Positions 15,867-25,800 of a stretch of 64,000 nucleotides of DNA are shown here, piece by piece. How positions within the stretch are numbered: the first letter of the stretch is position 1; the number at the start of each line of letters is the position of its first letter. Made by a program: the position numbers and the translations under genes. The notes below the pieces were generated by a model. That model worked only from the letters and a program-made list of their open reading frames with translations. It was not told where the DNA came from and did no database searches. The stretch lies in the NCBI RefSeq assembly GCF_035645195.1, contig NZ_DASQNA010000025.1, forward strand, positions 310,001 to 374,000. Reading direction: 5' to 3'. This DNA comes from Paenibacillus sp. (lineage in GTDB: Bacteria > Bacillota > Bacilli > Paenibacillales > YIM-B00363).

Positions 15867-17234
15867 ATGGGGAAGTACACCAAGATTTTTGCAGTGATGA
15901 TCTTGACGGCAACGCTGTTGCTCAGCGCGTGCAGCGGGGCAGCGACTAGCCCCGCAACCGACGAGAAAGCGGTTACCGACACCGGAGGAGCGGAAGGCGC
16001 CAGCGATGCTCAACCGAAGGCGGAGGCTCCGAAACCGGCGGAACCGACGAAGCTGTCGCTTTGGACGTTCCAAGAAGTTCACGCGAAATATTACAACAGC
16101 ATGGCCGAATCGTGGAATGCGGCGAACCCGGATAAACCGATTCAACTTGAGGTGACGACGCTGCCCGACGCTGATATGCACAGCAAGCTGTTAATCTCCC
16201 TGCAGTCGGGCGTCGGCGCTCCGGATCTTTCCGACATCGAGGTCAGCAAATTTCCAAACTTCCTAAGGGGTAATATTCCGCTGGCGGAACTGAACGATAT
16301 TATCGATCCGGTGAAAGAAAACATCGTTCAAGCTCGGGTGGATATGTACTCCAAAGAAGGAAAGTACTACGGCGTAGACTTCCACGTCGGCGCGTCCGTG
16401 ATGTACTACAACAAGGAAATTTTGGACCAGGCCGGCGTAAATCCGGACGATATCGCAACATGGGCGGATTTCGTGGAAGCGGGCAAAACCGTGCTCGCCA
16501 AGACTAGCAAGCCGATGATCGCGGTGGAGACGATCGGCGAGTGGCAATTCTGGCAGATGATTTCCCAGCAAGGTTCCGACTTCCTGGACGCGGAGGGCAA
16601 CGTCATTCTTGACAACGAAATCAACGTGAAAACGGTCGATTTCCTGAAACAGCTGATCAAGGATAAGATCGCCGTAATCGCGCCAGGCGGGAAATATCAC
16701 ACGGAAGATTACTACGGATTTATGAACGGCGGCGGATCCGCTGCGGTCGCCATGCCGATGTGGTTCATGGGCAGATTTACCGATTACATGCCGGATTTGT
16801 CGGGCAAGATGATCATTCGTCCGCTGCCGAGTTGGGAGCCCGGCGGCAACCGTTCCGCCGGCATGGGCGGAACCGGAACGGCCGTGATCAAGTCTTCCCC
16901 GAACGCCGCGTTGGCTAAGGAATTTTTAGCATACGCCAAGCTTTCCAAAGAAGGAAACATTCAAATTTGGAAGCAGCTCGGCTTCGACCCGATCCGCACC
17001 GATGTTTGGGAACTTCCGGAGTTGAAGGAAGAAAATAAGTTCACCAAATATTTCGGAACGAACCTCTTCGACACGCTGATGGAAGTCAAGGACGAAATCA
17101 ACACGGTCAACATCAAGGATAAGACGCCGCAAATCAATGCAGCCGTGAAGACGATCGCCTTGTTCCAAGCGATTCAAGAAGATAAAGACACGTACACGAC
17201 GTTGAAGACCGTATCTGACGTTATTAGAAAATAA
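15867..17234 (+). CDS. Sugar ABC importer, substrate-binding lipoprotein
   Basis: The 455-residue exported protein has a lipoprotein signal peptide (LTATLLLSACSG; the Cys would be lipidated), a Pro/Ala/Glu-rich linker and a family-1 solute-binding fold (LSLWTFQEVHAKYYNSMAES, KYYGVDFHVGASVMYYNKEI, NRSAGMGGTGTAVI). Such proteins hand oligosaccharides to a MalF/MalG-type permease pair, encoded downstream. It lies divergent from a secreted arabinanase, so arabino-oligosaccharides are the best guess for cargo. Expression should depend on the operators and cre site in its leader. Confidence 0.88.
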   Translation: MGKYTKIFAVMILTATLLLSACSGAATSPATDEKAVTDTGGAEGASDAQPKAEAPKPAEPTKLSLWTFQEVHAKYYNSMAESWNAANPDKPIQLEVTTLPDADMHSKLLISLQSGVGAPDLSDIEVSKFPNFLRGNIPLAELNDIIDPVKENIVQARVDMYSKEGKYYGVDFHVGASVMYYNKEILDQAGVNPDDIATWADFVEAGKTVLAKTSKPMIAVETIGEWQFWQMISQQGSDFLDAEGNVILDNEINVKTVDFLKQLIKDKIAVIAPGGKYHTEDYYGFMNGGGSAAVAMPMWFMGRFTDYMPDLSGKMIIRPLPSWEPGGNRSAGMGGTGTAVIKSSPNAALAKEFLAYAKLSKEGNIQIWKQLGFDPIRTDVWELPELKEENKFTKYFGTNLFDTLMEVKDEINTVNIKDKTPQINAAVKTIALFQAIQEDKDTYTTLKTVSDVIRK

Positions 17235-17259
17235 GATTCGGTAAACCCTTGAAATGACG

Positions 17260-17305
17260 AACGCTAGCTTTGTACGGCGGGCCGCCTGCCGGCAAAGCTA
17301 GCGTT
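17260..17305 (+). terminator. Intercistronic hairpin between binding protein and permeases
   Basis: Perfect 13-base stem (17260-17272 with 17293-17305) with a GC-rich loop and a short TTTT end. Such elements lower expression of permeases relative to the binding protein and stabilise the upstream message. Confidence 0.7.
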
Positions 17306-17324
17306 TTGTAGAGGAGGATATTTC

Positions 17325-18215
17325 GTGAGATCCGCGAAGTCATTGTTGTATTCTCAATCCTTCGCTCCCTTCCTATTCGTGTGGCCTTTCGTCATCACGT
17401 TCCTGCTCTTCTTCGCCTATCCTGTCATAAGCACCGTAATCATGAGCTTTCAACAGGTAGTGCCGGGCGAGGTTCGATTCATTGGGCTCGATAATTACCA
17501 GAAGCTCTGGAATCCCCAATTCCAGCAAGCTCTGAAGGTGAGCACGATGTACACGTTTTGGACGCTGCTGGTATTGATTCCGGTTCCGCTCGTGCTTGCC
17601 GTGTTCTTAAATTCCAAGCTGCTGTTCGCGCGCAACGTCTTCCGCTCCGTCCTGTTTGTCCCGGCGTTAACGTCGGTGGTCGTGGCGGGCGTCATCTTCC
17701 GTCTCATTTTCGGCGAGACGGAGGGCTCGGTCATGAATACCATCGTCGGATGGTTCGGCATCCCCGCGCAAAAATGGTTGTTCAATTCGACGACCGGCAT
17801 GCTGGTATTGGTGCTGTTAGCGAGCTGGAGATGGATGGGGATCAACATCATTTACTTTCTCTCCGCGCTCCAGAACATTCCGAAGGAGCTGTACGAATCG
17901 GCGGATATCGACGGAGCCGGCGTCTTCCAGAAATTTTGGAGCATTACGCTGCCGCTTCTGAAGCCCATCACGATTTATGTGTTAACGATCAGCATTTACG
18001 GCGGCTTCGCCATGTTTACCGAGAGCTACGTGTTTTGGACGAATAACTCCCCGGGAGACATCGGTTTGACTATTGTCGGCTATTTGTACAAACAAGGCTT
18101 CGAGTTCTTCGATTTGGGGTACGGTTCAACGATCGGGATTACGCTGCTCGGCTTAATTTTAATAATTAACGTCATACAGCTCAAGTTCTTCGGTCTCTTC
18201 AGGAAGGAGAGCTAA
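17325..18215 (+). CDS. Sugar ABC importer permease, MalF/UgpA type
   Basis: The 296-residue inner-membrane protein has six predicted helices. The first is FLFVWPFVITFLLFFAYPVI. The cytoplasmic EAA loop that contacts the ATPase is ELYESADIDGAGVFQKFWSI, followed by TLPLLKPITIY. It starts at GTG with GAGGAGG eight bases upstream and is followed after one base by the partner permease. No ATPase gene is present, so a shared ATPase must be used. Confidence 0.88.
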   Translation: MRSAKSLLYSQSFAPFLFVWPFVITFLLFFAYPVISTVIMSFQQVVPGEVRFIGLDNYQKLWNPQFQQALKVSTMYTFWTLLVLIPVPLVLAVFLNSKLLFARNVFRSVLFVPALTSVVVAGVIFRLIFGETEGSVMNTIVGWFGIPAQKWLFNSTTGMLVLVLLASWRWMGINIIYFLSALQNIPKELYESADIDGAGVFQKFWSITLPLLKPITIYVLTISIYGGFAMFTESYVFWTNNSPGDIGLTIVGYLYKQGFEFFDLGYGSTIGITLLGLILIINVIQLKFFGLFRKES

Positions 18216-18216
18216 C

Positions 18217-19056
18217 ATGCAGAACGCTAACCGGTTCCGCTCGGTATGTTTTTTTCTATTTTTCGTGCTGCTGAGCATCGTCTTCCTGTATCCGTTGGCG
18301 AGCTTGCTCCTTGCCTCCTTCAAACCGTCGACGGAGCTGCTTCGGAACGGGCTTAGTTTGGGCATACAGCCGGAGCTGTTCACATGGAATAACTATTCGT
18401 ACTTATTTTCGGATGCCGGTCGCAAGTACTTCTTCTGGTACCGGAACAGTTTAGTCATTACGTTCGTCTTTACGATGCTCTCTTTGCTGCTTTCCTCCAT
18501 GGTTGGTTACGGGCTTGCAATATACCATTTCAAGGGGAAGAATCTGCTGTTCCTTCTTGTCCTTGTGGTCATGATGATTCCCGTAGAAATTATTATTCTA
18601 CCTTTATACAAGCTCACCATCTCGCTCAAAATTATCAACACGTATTGGGGCGTCATTCTTCCCTTCGTCGTCGCGCCGCTGCCGATCTTCTTCTTCCGGC
18701 AGTTCGCCAGCTCGCTGCCGAAGGATTATCTGGATGCAGGCAGAGTCGACGGCTGCACGGAGCTCGGCATTTTCTTCCGCTTGATGATCCCGCTGATGCT
18801 CCCCGCCTTCGGTGCGATGGCGATTCTTCAAGCGCTGCACAGCTGGAACAATTTCCTGTGGCCGCTCATCGTGCTCCGAACGGACGACATGCTGACCTTG
18901 CCGATCGGGCTTACCTCGATGATTACCCCGTACGGAAACAACTACGACATGCTGCTCTCGGGGTCGGTGCTTTCGATCGTTCCGATCGTTATCCTGTTCG
19001 CCGCCTTCCAACGCTTCTTCATTTCCGGGTTAACCGCCGGAGGCGTGAAGGGATAG
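18217..19056 (+). CDS. Sugar ABC importer permease, MalG/UgpE type
   Basis: The 279-residue partner permease has six helices; the EAA loop reads DYLDAGRVDGCTELGIFFRL and the C-terminus ends TAGGVKG, as is usual for this subfamily. The ATG at 18217 follows AAGGAGAG. It closes the operon 15867-19056. The sequence after its stop holds only a short remnant-like frame and then the terminator at 19239. Confidence 0.88.
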   Translation: MQNANRFRSVCFFLFFVLLSIVFLYPLASLLLASFKPSTELLRNGLSLGIQPELFTWNNYSYLFSDAGRKYFFWYRNSLVITFVFTMLSLLLSSMVGYGLAIYHFKGKNLLFLLVLVVMMIPVEIIILPLYKLTISLKIINTYWGVILPFVVAPLPIFFFRQFASSLPKDYLDAGRVDGCTELGIFFRLMIPLMLPAFGAMAILQALHSWNNFLWPLIVLRTDDMLTLPIGLTSMITPYGNNYDMLLSGSVLSIVPIVILFAAFQRFFISGLTAGGVKG

Positions 19057-19080
19057 CAGATCGAGGGATGTTTCACGGCC

Positions 19081-19182
19081 ATGAGCACTACGGTAGTTTT
19101 CCGAATCGAGATGGACCCCGGGCGGGTCACCTTCGGCACGTTCGAACCGCAGTCATCGCTTCCGCCATCCGGACCGGCGTAG
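19081..19182 (+). other. Possible gene remnant of 33 codons
   Basis: A short frame (MSTTVVFRIEMDPGRVTFG, then TFEPQSSLPPSGPA) follows the importer operon. The residues look protein-like, but there is no clear ribosome site and no recognisable domain. It may be the decayed start of a lost enzyme gene, or noise. An overlapping frame from 19069 is also open. The rest of 19057-19238 contains nothing identifiable. Confidence 0.2.
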
Positions 19183-19238
19183 CGAAGCGGATTCCTCCGG
19201 AGTTCGGGTAACCGAAATCCCCGCGAAAGCGCACAAAA

Positions 19239-19273
19239 AACAAGCCTGCATCCGAAAGGGTGCTAGGCTTGTT
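19239..19273. terminator. Shared terminator between convergent genes
   Basis: AACAAGCCTGCA pairs with TGC-T-AGGCTTGTT around a GAAA-containing loop, with A-run and T-rich flanks. It serves the importer operon (plus) and the DUF4317 gene (minus). Confidence 0.8.
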
Positions 19274-19278
19274 CTTCT

Positions 19279-20442
19279 TTATAACGTCTCCGTCGCGAGC
19301 GTAAAGCCTTCGATCACGGCGTCTTCGTCGACCTCGATCAAGATGCAGCGTTTCCCTTGGTAGTTCACCTGCTTCACGAATTTCAAATCCTGCGGGCTGA
19401 TCGTGATCGTCGCCACCTTCGTATCGATCTTAATCGACTTCGAAGTGAATTTCGGGATGACGCTGCTCGCTTTGAGCTCGAAGTGTTTGTCGTCGACGAC
19501 CGTTTGGAACGCCCGCTCCACTTTTTCCGTCGTCACGTTCTCCACGCCGCTCACGGCCAGCACGCGTTCCACATCTTTGTAATCCAGCTTCGGGGGCTCT
19601 TCTTCCTCGTTCGTTTCGATGACCCGGTGGATTTCCTCGTATACGTGGGCGATCGTCGCCGCGTCAAGCTGCTCCCCCGCCACTTCCTTCACGATATCTT
19701 CGAAAATGGTCCGCTCTTCGTGCGCCGTCACCGTCTTCTCGGCATTCAGCACTTGATCGATGAACACATGATTCGGCTCGTTGGACTTCCCCGCGCAATA
19801 CAGAATGCGATTGACGTCGGACGCGTTGTCCGTCACGCTCGGGTAGAAGAACCCTTGCTCCGGCGTGCTCAGCTTAATGATCGGATCCACGAGGACGTTG
19901 TATTTGAACTCCCGCTCGACGTAATCGAACAGCAGCGTTTTCCGCGGTTGTTCCGTGCTGTTGACGCTGCCCAGGATGAACGGATGCGCGAACATTTCGT
20001 CCTTCTCGCTCTCCTCGGCTTCTTCGTTCCGCTCCCTGGTCGGACGGAAATACTCTCCGCGTACGAACGTAACGACTGTATCCCGCTCGTACTTCGTGTC
20101 CGCCAGCATTTTCTCCACGAGAAGAAGCATCAGGTTCATCCATTCTTCCGTGTGACCGGTCACGAGCGCTTGATGGAGCAGCACCCGCGTCGGCTCCTCC
20201 GCGTCTTCTTGAAACTTCAATTCGAACAGCTTCTGGCCCAACTCGCCGGTCAGCAGCTTCTTGAAATTGCCCATGTACAGCTCCTGCTTCTCCCGATCCA
20301 GCAGGGCGAACGATTGACACTCGTAATGATAGATTTCGCTGCTGTCCTTCATGATGTATACGTTGAGAATGTCGAAAACCTTGAGCAAATCATGATCGAG
20401 CTTGAATTGCTTGCGAATGTGCGCGACTTCTTTTTTATTCAT
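19279..20442 (-). CDS. DUF4317 protein
   Basis: The 387-residue soluble protein begins MNKKEVAHIRKQFKLDHD and matches my memory of the DUF4317 family, common in Firmicutes and of unknown function. Features include an N-terminal helix pair, a central KYERDTVVTFVRGEYF segment, VDPIIKLSTPEQGFFYPS and a C-terminal KRCILIEVDEDAVIEGF. There is no signal peptide or membrane segment. It is monocistronic and ends at a shared terminator; its ATG has only a distant AGGAG. Confidence 0.75.
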   Translation of the reverse strand: MNKKEVAHIRKQFKLDHDLLKVFDILNVYIMKDSSEIYHYECQSFALLDREKQELYMGNFKKLLTGELGQKLFELKFQEDAEEPTRVLLHQALVTGHTEEWMNLMLLLVEKMLADTKYERDTVVTFVRGEYFRPTRERNEEAEESEKDEMFAHPFILGSVNSTEQPRKTLLFDYVEREFKYNVLVDPIIKLSTPEQGFFYPSVTDNASDVNRILYCAGKSNEPNHVFIDQVLNAEKTVTAHEERTIFEDIVKEVAGEQLDAATIAHVYEEIHRVIETNEEEEPPKLDYKDVERVLAVSGVENVTTEKVERAFQTVVDDKHFELKASSVIPKFTSKSIKIDTKVATITISPQDLKFVKQVNYQGKRCILIEVDEDAVIEGFTLATETL

Positions 20443-20658
20443 GGTCCGTCAGACAGCTCCTAGGAAGTTTGATATGGCTTTACCAGTATAAACGATAGGA
20501 GCCGCTATGTGTAAGTAATCTCGGACTGCCGTTCGAACGTCCCGAGGGGGGGCGACGCAACGAGTAATAAGCAGATCCTCATCTTGTAAGCCATCGGTCG
20601 GGAAAAAGGAAAGTCTCGCAATAAAGTTTTAAAAAGCTATGAAGATCATTACTTAATG

Positions 20659-20688
20659 TTGTAAATCTATCGGCTCATGTAGTAAATT
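20659..20688 (+). promoter_or_regulatory. Promoter candidate before the riboswitch
   Basis: TTGTAA (20659-20664), 18-base spacer, TAAATT (20683-20688). The predicted start near 20695 places the riboswitch at the very 5' end of the transcript. The interval 20443-20658 shows nothing further. Confidence 0.4.
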
Positions 20689-20710
20689 ACAGTTGTAATA
20701 TTCCATTAAT

Positions 20711-20805
20711 AGCCAAATCGCAGACCATCGTACACCTGACGAAAATTCGGGCCGCAAGCTGCGGTTCTAAAGTCCTTCGGGGCGATCGTAGGGTTGCCGA
20801 AGCGT
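20711..20805 (+). promoter_or_regulatory. c-di-GMP-I (GEMM) riboswitch aptamer
   Basis: The conserved GEMM elements appear in order: CGCAGACC (family GGCAAACC), a small stem with an A-rich loop (CCTGA...TCGGG), then GGGCCGCAAGCTGCGG followed by TTCTAAAG (family GGACGCAAAGCCACGGGTCTAA), a second stem, and GTAGGGTTGCC (family AGCCGGGTTGCC). The 5' GCAGACC can pair with the 3' GGGTTGC. GEMM-I RNAs bind cyclic di-GMP and often precede chemoreceptor genes, as here. Some positions deviate, including the loop that normally is a clean GAAA tetraloop. Confidence 0.72.
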
Positions 20806-20806
20806 A

Positions 20807-20856
20807 TGAACAAGGAACTTGTTCAAGCATGAAGTCGGCTGTTCGACCGAACAGCC
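20807..20856 (+). promoter_or_regulatory. Expression-platform hairpins downstream of the riboswitch
   Basis: Two perfect hairpins: TGAACAAG with CTTGTTCA (20807-20825) and GGCTGTTC with GAACAGCC (20837-20856). The second is followed by TATTATTGTG, a weak T-rich tail. One may be the regulated terminator and the other an anti-structure. From 20857 to the gene start, no further element is evident apart from GGAGG at about 21029. Confidence 0.45.
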
Positions 20857-21042
20857 TATTATTGTGCGTCCTTGCCGATCTGCATGGCTGAAGCGGGGTG
20901 ATCATCTTAGTTTTCCGGTACGGAGCTTCAGCGGCGCGTGCCACAAAGAAAAAGGAAGGGAGCAATGTAGCACACTTAATACAGGGTCCGTGACTAAACA
21001 GCTATCATCATCGTTACATTCCAAGGACGGAGGCTTACAACT

Positions 21043-22797
21043 GTGAATAGCAGAAAAAAAATGTCGTTTATCGCGAAAAATGTACTATTCTCTTCGATAA
21101 ATATCGTCTTGGTCGGTGTTCTGCTCATTGTCTCTAGCTACTACATCCAAAAAAGCATATTGATCAATCAACTGTATAAGCAGATTCAAACCGTCACCGA
21201 ATCGTGGTCGCAAAGAATCGATCCGCAGCGGGTTCGGGCGGCGATGCAGGAGAAGGACTTCGACGGCGAAGTTCAGCTCGAGCTCCGAACGATTCTCGAT
21301 TCCGTCAGCGAGCATAATCCGAATATCGCTCAAGCGTATATCCTGGGCACGGAATTGGAGGACGGCAACAAAACGTCGCAAATCGCCGTGCCGACGTCGC
21401 TCTTGGAGCCGCTGAAGTCCATGAATATCACGCTCGAGGACATGTACGAGCAGCCTCAAGTGATCGTCGACATGCTGCAAGAGATGCTGAAGACGGGGGA
21501 GCCGACGTTCTCCGATATTTACACCGACAGTTTGGGCGCCTGGACCACCGTCGCTTACCCGATCAAAGACGAGAACGGAACCATCTTCGCTTATTTTGCG
21601 GCGGATGCGGATGCCAGCGATATTTTCAAAGGCCTTAACACGCTGCTCACGTACAGTCTCTCGATATTGGCAGTTTTCTTGGCGATTATGCTCTCGGTTC
21701 AGTACTACATCGTGAAACGGACGTTATCCCCCATGAAGTCGCTCATCTCGGGCATCGAACAGGTGAGCGCCGGCCGCCTCGACGTGGTCATACCGGCGGG
21801 GACGGACGATCTGGGGATCGTCAACGAGAAGTTTAATCAAATGGTTCGCACGATGAACGATACGATGACCAGCGTGCAAGAGCTGTCGGCGAAAGTCGCG
21901 GCATCGGCCCAGACCCTGTATCTTGCGACCGAAGAAAACAATCGCCAAGCCGAGACGATCCATCACAACATCCAGATGATTGCCGACAATATCGGCTTCC
22001 AGCAGCAGTCGACCCGGGACTCCTCCCGCGCGATCTCGGAAATGTCGACCGTGATTCAGACGGTCGCCCAAAACTCGTCCCAACTGGCCGAAGAAGCCGC
22101 CGATATGGAGTATAGATCGATGCAGGGCCATTCCTCCGTTCAGAACATGGTCGAGCAAATGACGTCGATCTCCGGATTCGTCGACAATATGTCGCGAACG
22201 GTAGACCTGTTGAACCGGAAATCCGAAGAAATCGGCAGCATTCTCGTGTTAATCCGTTGGATTGCGGAGCAGACGAATCTGCTGTCGCTGAACGCTGCGA
22301 TCGAAGCGTCCCGCGTCGGCGAGCACGGCCGCGGATTCGCCGTCGTCGCCGGCGAAGTGCGGAAGCTGTCGGAGCAGACGAAGCAATCCGCCGATCAAAT
22401 TTCGGGCTTGATCGCCGATATTCAAGAGCAGATTCGGCACGCGTCGCAGTCGATGGGCTACGGAACGGAAGTCGTGGAGAAAGGAATCCTCATGGCGCAG
22501 GAAACAAGCGGCTTGTTTGCGGAAATGCTGCGGGCGAGCAAGAACGTGGCCATGCAAACGCAAGAAGTGTCCAGCGCCACCCAGCAAATGTCCGCCGGGA
22601 CGGAGGAACTTGCCGCGTCCGCGGACGAGCTGAGCGCGACGATGGATACGACGGCGTCGGGCGCCGCCGAAATCGCGCAATCCGTCGAGGCGCAGCGGGG
22701 GCAGTTGGCTTCGATCGTGGAAGCTTCCAACCTGCTTTCGTCCGTGGCCGAAACGCTGAAAGAGAGAATCGAACGGTTCCGCGTATCAAGCAAATAA
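21043..22797 (+). CDS. Methyl-accepting chemotaxis protein
   Basis: The 584-residue receptor has one N-terminal membrane helix (about 10-34), an extracytoplasmic sensor (about 35-200, CACHE-like length), a second helix (about 203-226), a HAMP linker ([20 protein letters not shown]) and a long signalling coiled coil. The hairpin tip is [16 protein letters not shown]...[17 protein letters not shown]; the usual A-L-N and A-R-A-G are S-L-N and S-R-V-G, so it deviates slightly from canonical receptors. It starts at GTG 21043 with GGAGG ten bases upstream. The riboswitch leader makes its synthesis depend on cyclic di-GMP, and the NRPS-like gene follows after 15 bases. Confidence 0.92.
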   Translation: MNSRKKMSFIAKNVLFSSINIVLVGVLLIVSSYYIQKSILINQLYKQIQTVTESWSQRIDPQRVRAAMQEKDFDGEVQLELRTILDSVSEHNPNIAQAYILGTELEDGNKTSQIAVPTSLLEPLKSMNITLEDMYEQPQVIVDMLQEMLKTGEPTFSDIYTDSLGAWTTVAYPIKDENGTIFAYFAADADASDIFKGLNTLLTYSLSILAVFLAIMLSVQYYIVKRTLSPMKSLISGIEQVSAGRLDVVIPAGTDDLGIVNEKFNQMVRTMNDTMTSVQELSAKVAASAQTLYLATEENNRQAETIHHNIQMIADNIGFQQQSTRDSSRAISEMSTVIQTVAQNSSQLAEEAADMEYRSMQGHSSVQNMVEQMTSISGFVDNMSRTVDLLNRKSEEIGSILVLIRWIAEQTNLLSLNAAIEASRVGEHGRGFAVVAGEVRKLSEQTKQSADQISGLIADIQEQIRHASQSMGYGTEVVEKGILMAQETSGLFAEMLRASKNVAMQTQEVSSATQQMSAGTEELAASADELSATMDTTASGAAEIAQSVEAQRGQLASIVEASNLLSSVAETLKERIERFRVSSK

Positions 22798-22812
22798 AGG
22801 GAGGCTTCCATC

Positions 22813-25800
22813 ATGAACAAGAGCGATACACCGAAGCCTCCGGCGATTTTCGAACGGGAAACCGACCTGCCCGTTCTGCAGCTGCCTATGGACGGCTCCC
22901 GTCCATCCGGGGATTACACGATATCGAGCGTCCGCATGGGGCTGCCGGCCGGTTCGCCGCAGTCCATTTCCGTCAACCTGCGCGACGAACGAAGGCGGAA
23001 GGCGATGTGGTTGGCTGTCTACGCGTCCCTGCTGTACCGGTTCTCCGGGGGCGAAACCGACATCGCGATCCCCGCGGCGACGCCGGAACACGGCCGGTTT
23101 TATCTTCTAATCTCTCTGGAGAAAGACCGATCGTTCCGTGCCGTCTACGACGCGATCTTCGAGCAGCTCCGCGAACCTGCCTATATCCATCGCAGTCCGA
23201 TGATCGAATCCGGTTTTATGATCGACTGCGAGCCGCTTCCGCATGAGAAGCAGCTTCTATGCTGGATTGTATCGGACAACGGCGATGGGTTTGCCCTTCA
23301 GGTGCGTTACGACGCTTCGGCGTACCGGGAATCGACGATTCGCCGTTTCATGGACGCCTATCTCACCATTGCTAGGGCCGCTCTCGCAGACGATGCGGTG
23401 AACATCGGGGCGATCGATCTGCTGTCCGCCGAAGAGTACGCATTGTACGAGAAGCTGAACGATACTCGCTCGGACTACCCGGCCGACGTGACGGTTCATC
23501 AATATTTCGAGCGGGTCGTCCGAACGTTCCCGAATCGCTTGGCCGTTTCCTCTGCAGGCGGCTCTTATACGTACCGGAGCTTGAACGAACAGGCGAACCG
23601 AGTCGCTCATTTGCTGCTGGAGCGCGGCATTCGCAAGGGCGAATGCGTGGCGTTATTTATGGAACGGAGCATGGAAACGATCGTCAGCCTGCTGGGCGTC
23701 TTGAAGGCAGGGGGCGCATACGTGCCCGTCGATCCGGAGTACCCGGAAGAACGCATAAGCTATATTTTGGAGGATACGAAGGCGAAATATTTACTGACCA
23801 AGCGTCCCCATCTAGAGAGAGCGGCTCAGCTGCAGGCGAATCTTGGAACGGTGGAGCATGCAGTCGCCGTAGATGCGGACCTTGGCGCATACGACGCGTC
23901 CAATCCGGAAATCGCGGTATCCCCGGAAGACCTGGCGTACGTCATTTATACTTCCGGTTCAACGGGGAAACCGAAGGGAGCGCTGCTCGCTCACGGCGGG
24001 GTCGTGAATCTCGGCGTGTTCAGCAAGCGGCAGTTCGAAATTACCGAACGCGATACGTTGACGCAGTTCGCCTCGTTCAGCTTCGACGCTTCCGTCTCGG
24101 AGCTCGTCTGCGCGCTGTTCAGCGGGGCTCATCTTTATTTGCTCTCCCCGGAGGAACGCGTTTCGGTGGAAGCCTTCGCCTCCGCCGCGGAACGAAACCG
24201 GATCACGTTCGTTCCGTTCGTGCCGACCGTCTTTTTCAACCAACTCGCTACCGTGCTCTCCGACGAAGGATATCGCAAGCTGCGGCTCGTCAGAACGATC
24301 ATGACGGCAGGCGAAGCGTTGTATGGAGAACAAGTCCGGGTGTTTCAGAACAAAACGGGCGGCAGCATCGGCGTTTACAACTTATACGGGCCGACGGAGT
24401 GCACGGTCGGAACGACGTTTTACCGGATCCCGTCGCCGATCGGCGACGATTGGACCCATATCCCGATCGGAACTCCGAACGACAATTACAAGGTGTATGT
24501 CGTCAACGAAGATATGCGGCTGTGCCCCGTGAACGTTCCGGGCGAATTGCTCATCGAAAGCGTCGGCCTCGCGCAAGGGTATCTCGGGCAGCCCGAAAAG
24601 ACGGCCGCCGCCTTTATTCCCAGCCCGTTCGAACCGGGAAAGACGGTGTATAAATCCGGAGACATCGTCAAACTGACGTCGGACGGAACGCTGGTCTATG
24701 TGACCCGCAGAGACACGCAGGTCAAAATTCGGGGGCATCGAATCGAAATCGGAGCCGTCGAGGACGTGATGGCCAAGTTCCCGGGCCTGCAGGATGCCGC
24801 AGTCGTCGCGCTGAAAGAGCCGAACGGGCAGCTGGCTCTGGCCGGCTTTTACACGGCTAAAGACGGCGAAGCGCCGCGCTCCTCGGAACTTCGGACGTTC
24901 CTGTCGGAGAAGCTGCCCTCTTATTACTTGCCGAAGTGGCTGATTCGGCTGGATCGGATGCCGCTCTCCCCGACGGGGAAAATCGATCGAAGACAGCTGG
25001 CCGCCTACGATCCGTCATCCTTCGCGGATGAGCCGGCTCCGACGTCCCCGGACGAGCAGCCGCGGACGGAATACGAGAAGCTGGTCGCCGCGGCGTGGTC
25101 GGAAGCGCTCGGCAGCCGTACGGCCGGCGTCGAGGACGATTTCTTCCTCGTCGGAGGCGATTCGCTCTCTGCGATCCATGTGCTGGTGTACCTGAAGCCG
25201 CACTGTCCGGCGCTTGAAATTCAGCATGTGTTTCAATACAAGACGATCCGCCAGATGGCTGGATTTATGGAGCTGCTCGCGAAGAACGAGCAGATCGCAC
25301 GCATCGAAAGCGGCCAAGCCGCGCTCGAGACGGCGGCGGCACGAGAGGCAAGCTTGAAGGTGCTCCGGGAATATCCTAGGTTGCGGGAATATTACGGCAG
25401 TTCGCCAGTCAACGATCGAGATCTTTCCTGCATACTACTCACGGGCGCTACGGGTTACTTGGGTTCGCATCTTCTTTATGAATTGTTAACGAAGAGCCGA
25501 GCCGATATTGTAGCGTTCGTTCGCGGAACGCCCGGCCGATCCGGCCGCAGCCGGCTTCGGGACGTGATGAAGACGTATTTCGGAGAAAGCCTGCTGCTCT
25601 TAATGAACGAACGCGTCCGCGTCGTCGAAGGCGATCTGGAGGCCCCCGACCTCGGCCTGCCGCCGCAGGAGACGGAGAGGCTCGTCCGTCAGCTCGACGC
25701 GATCGTTCATGCCGCCGCCGACGTCAGACATTTCGGAGACGCCCGGCAATTTTACAAAGCGAATGTCGAAGCGACCCGGCATTTGCTCGAGCTCGCCGAA

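Noticed and set aside
22257-23246. 329-residue open frame on the plus strand
   Set aside because: It overlaps the end of the chemoreceptor and the start of the NRPS-like gene in a different frame, with Arg-rich, domain-free composition.
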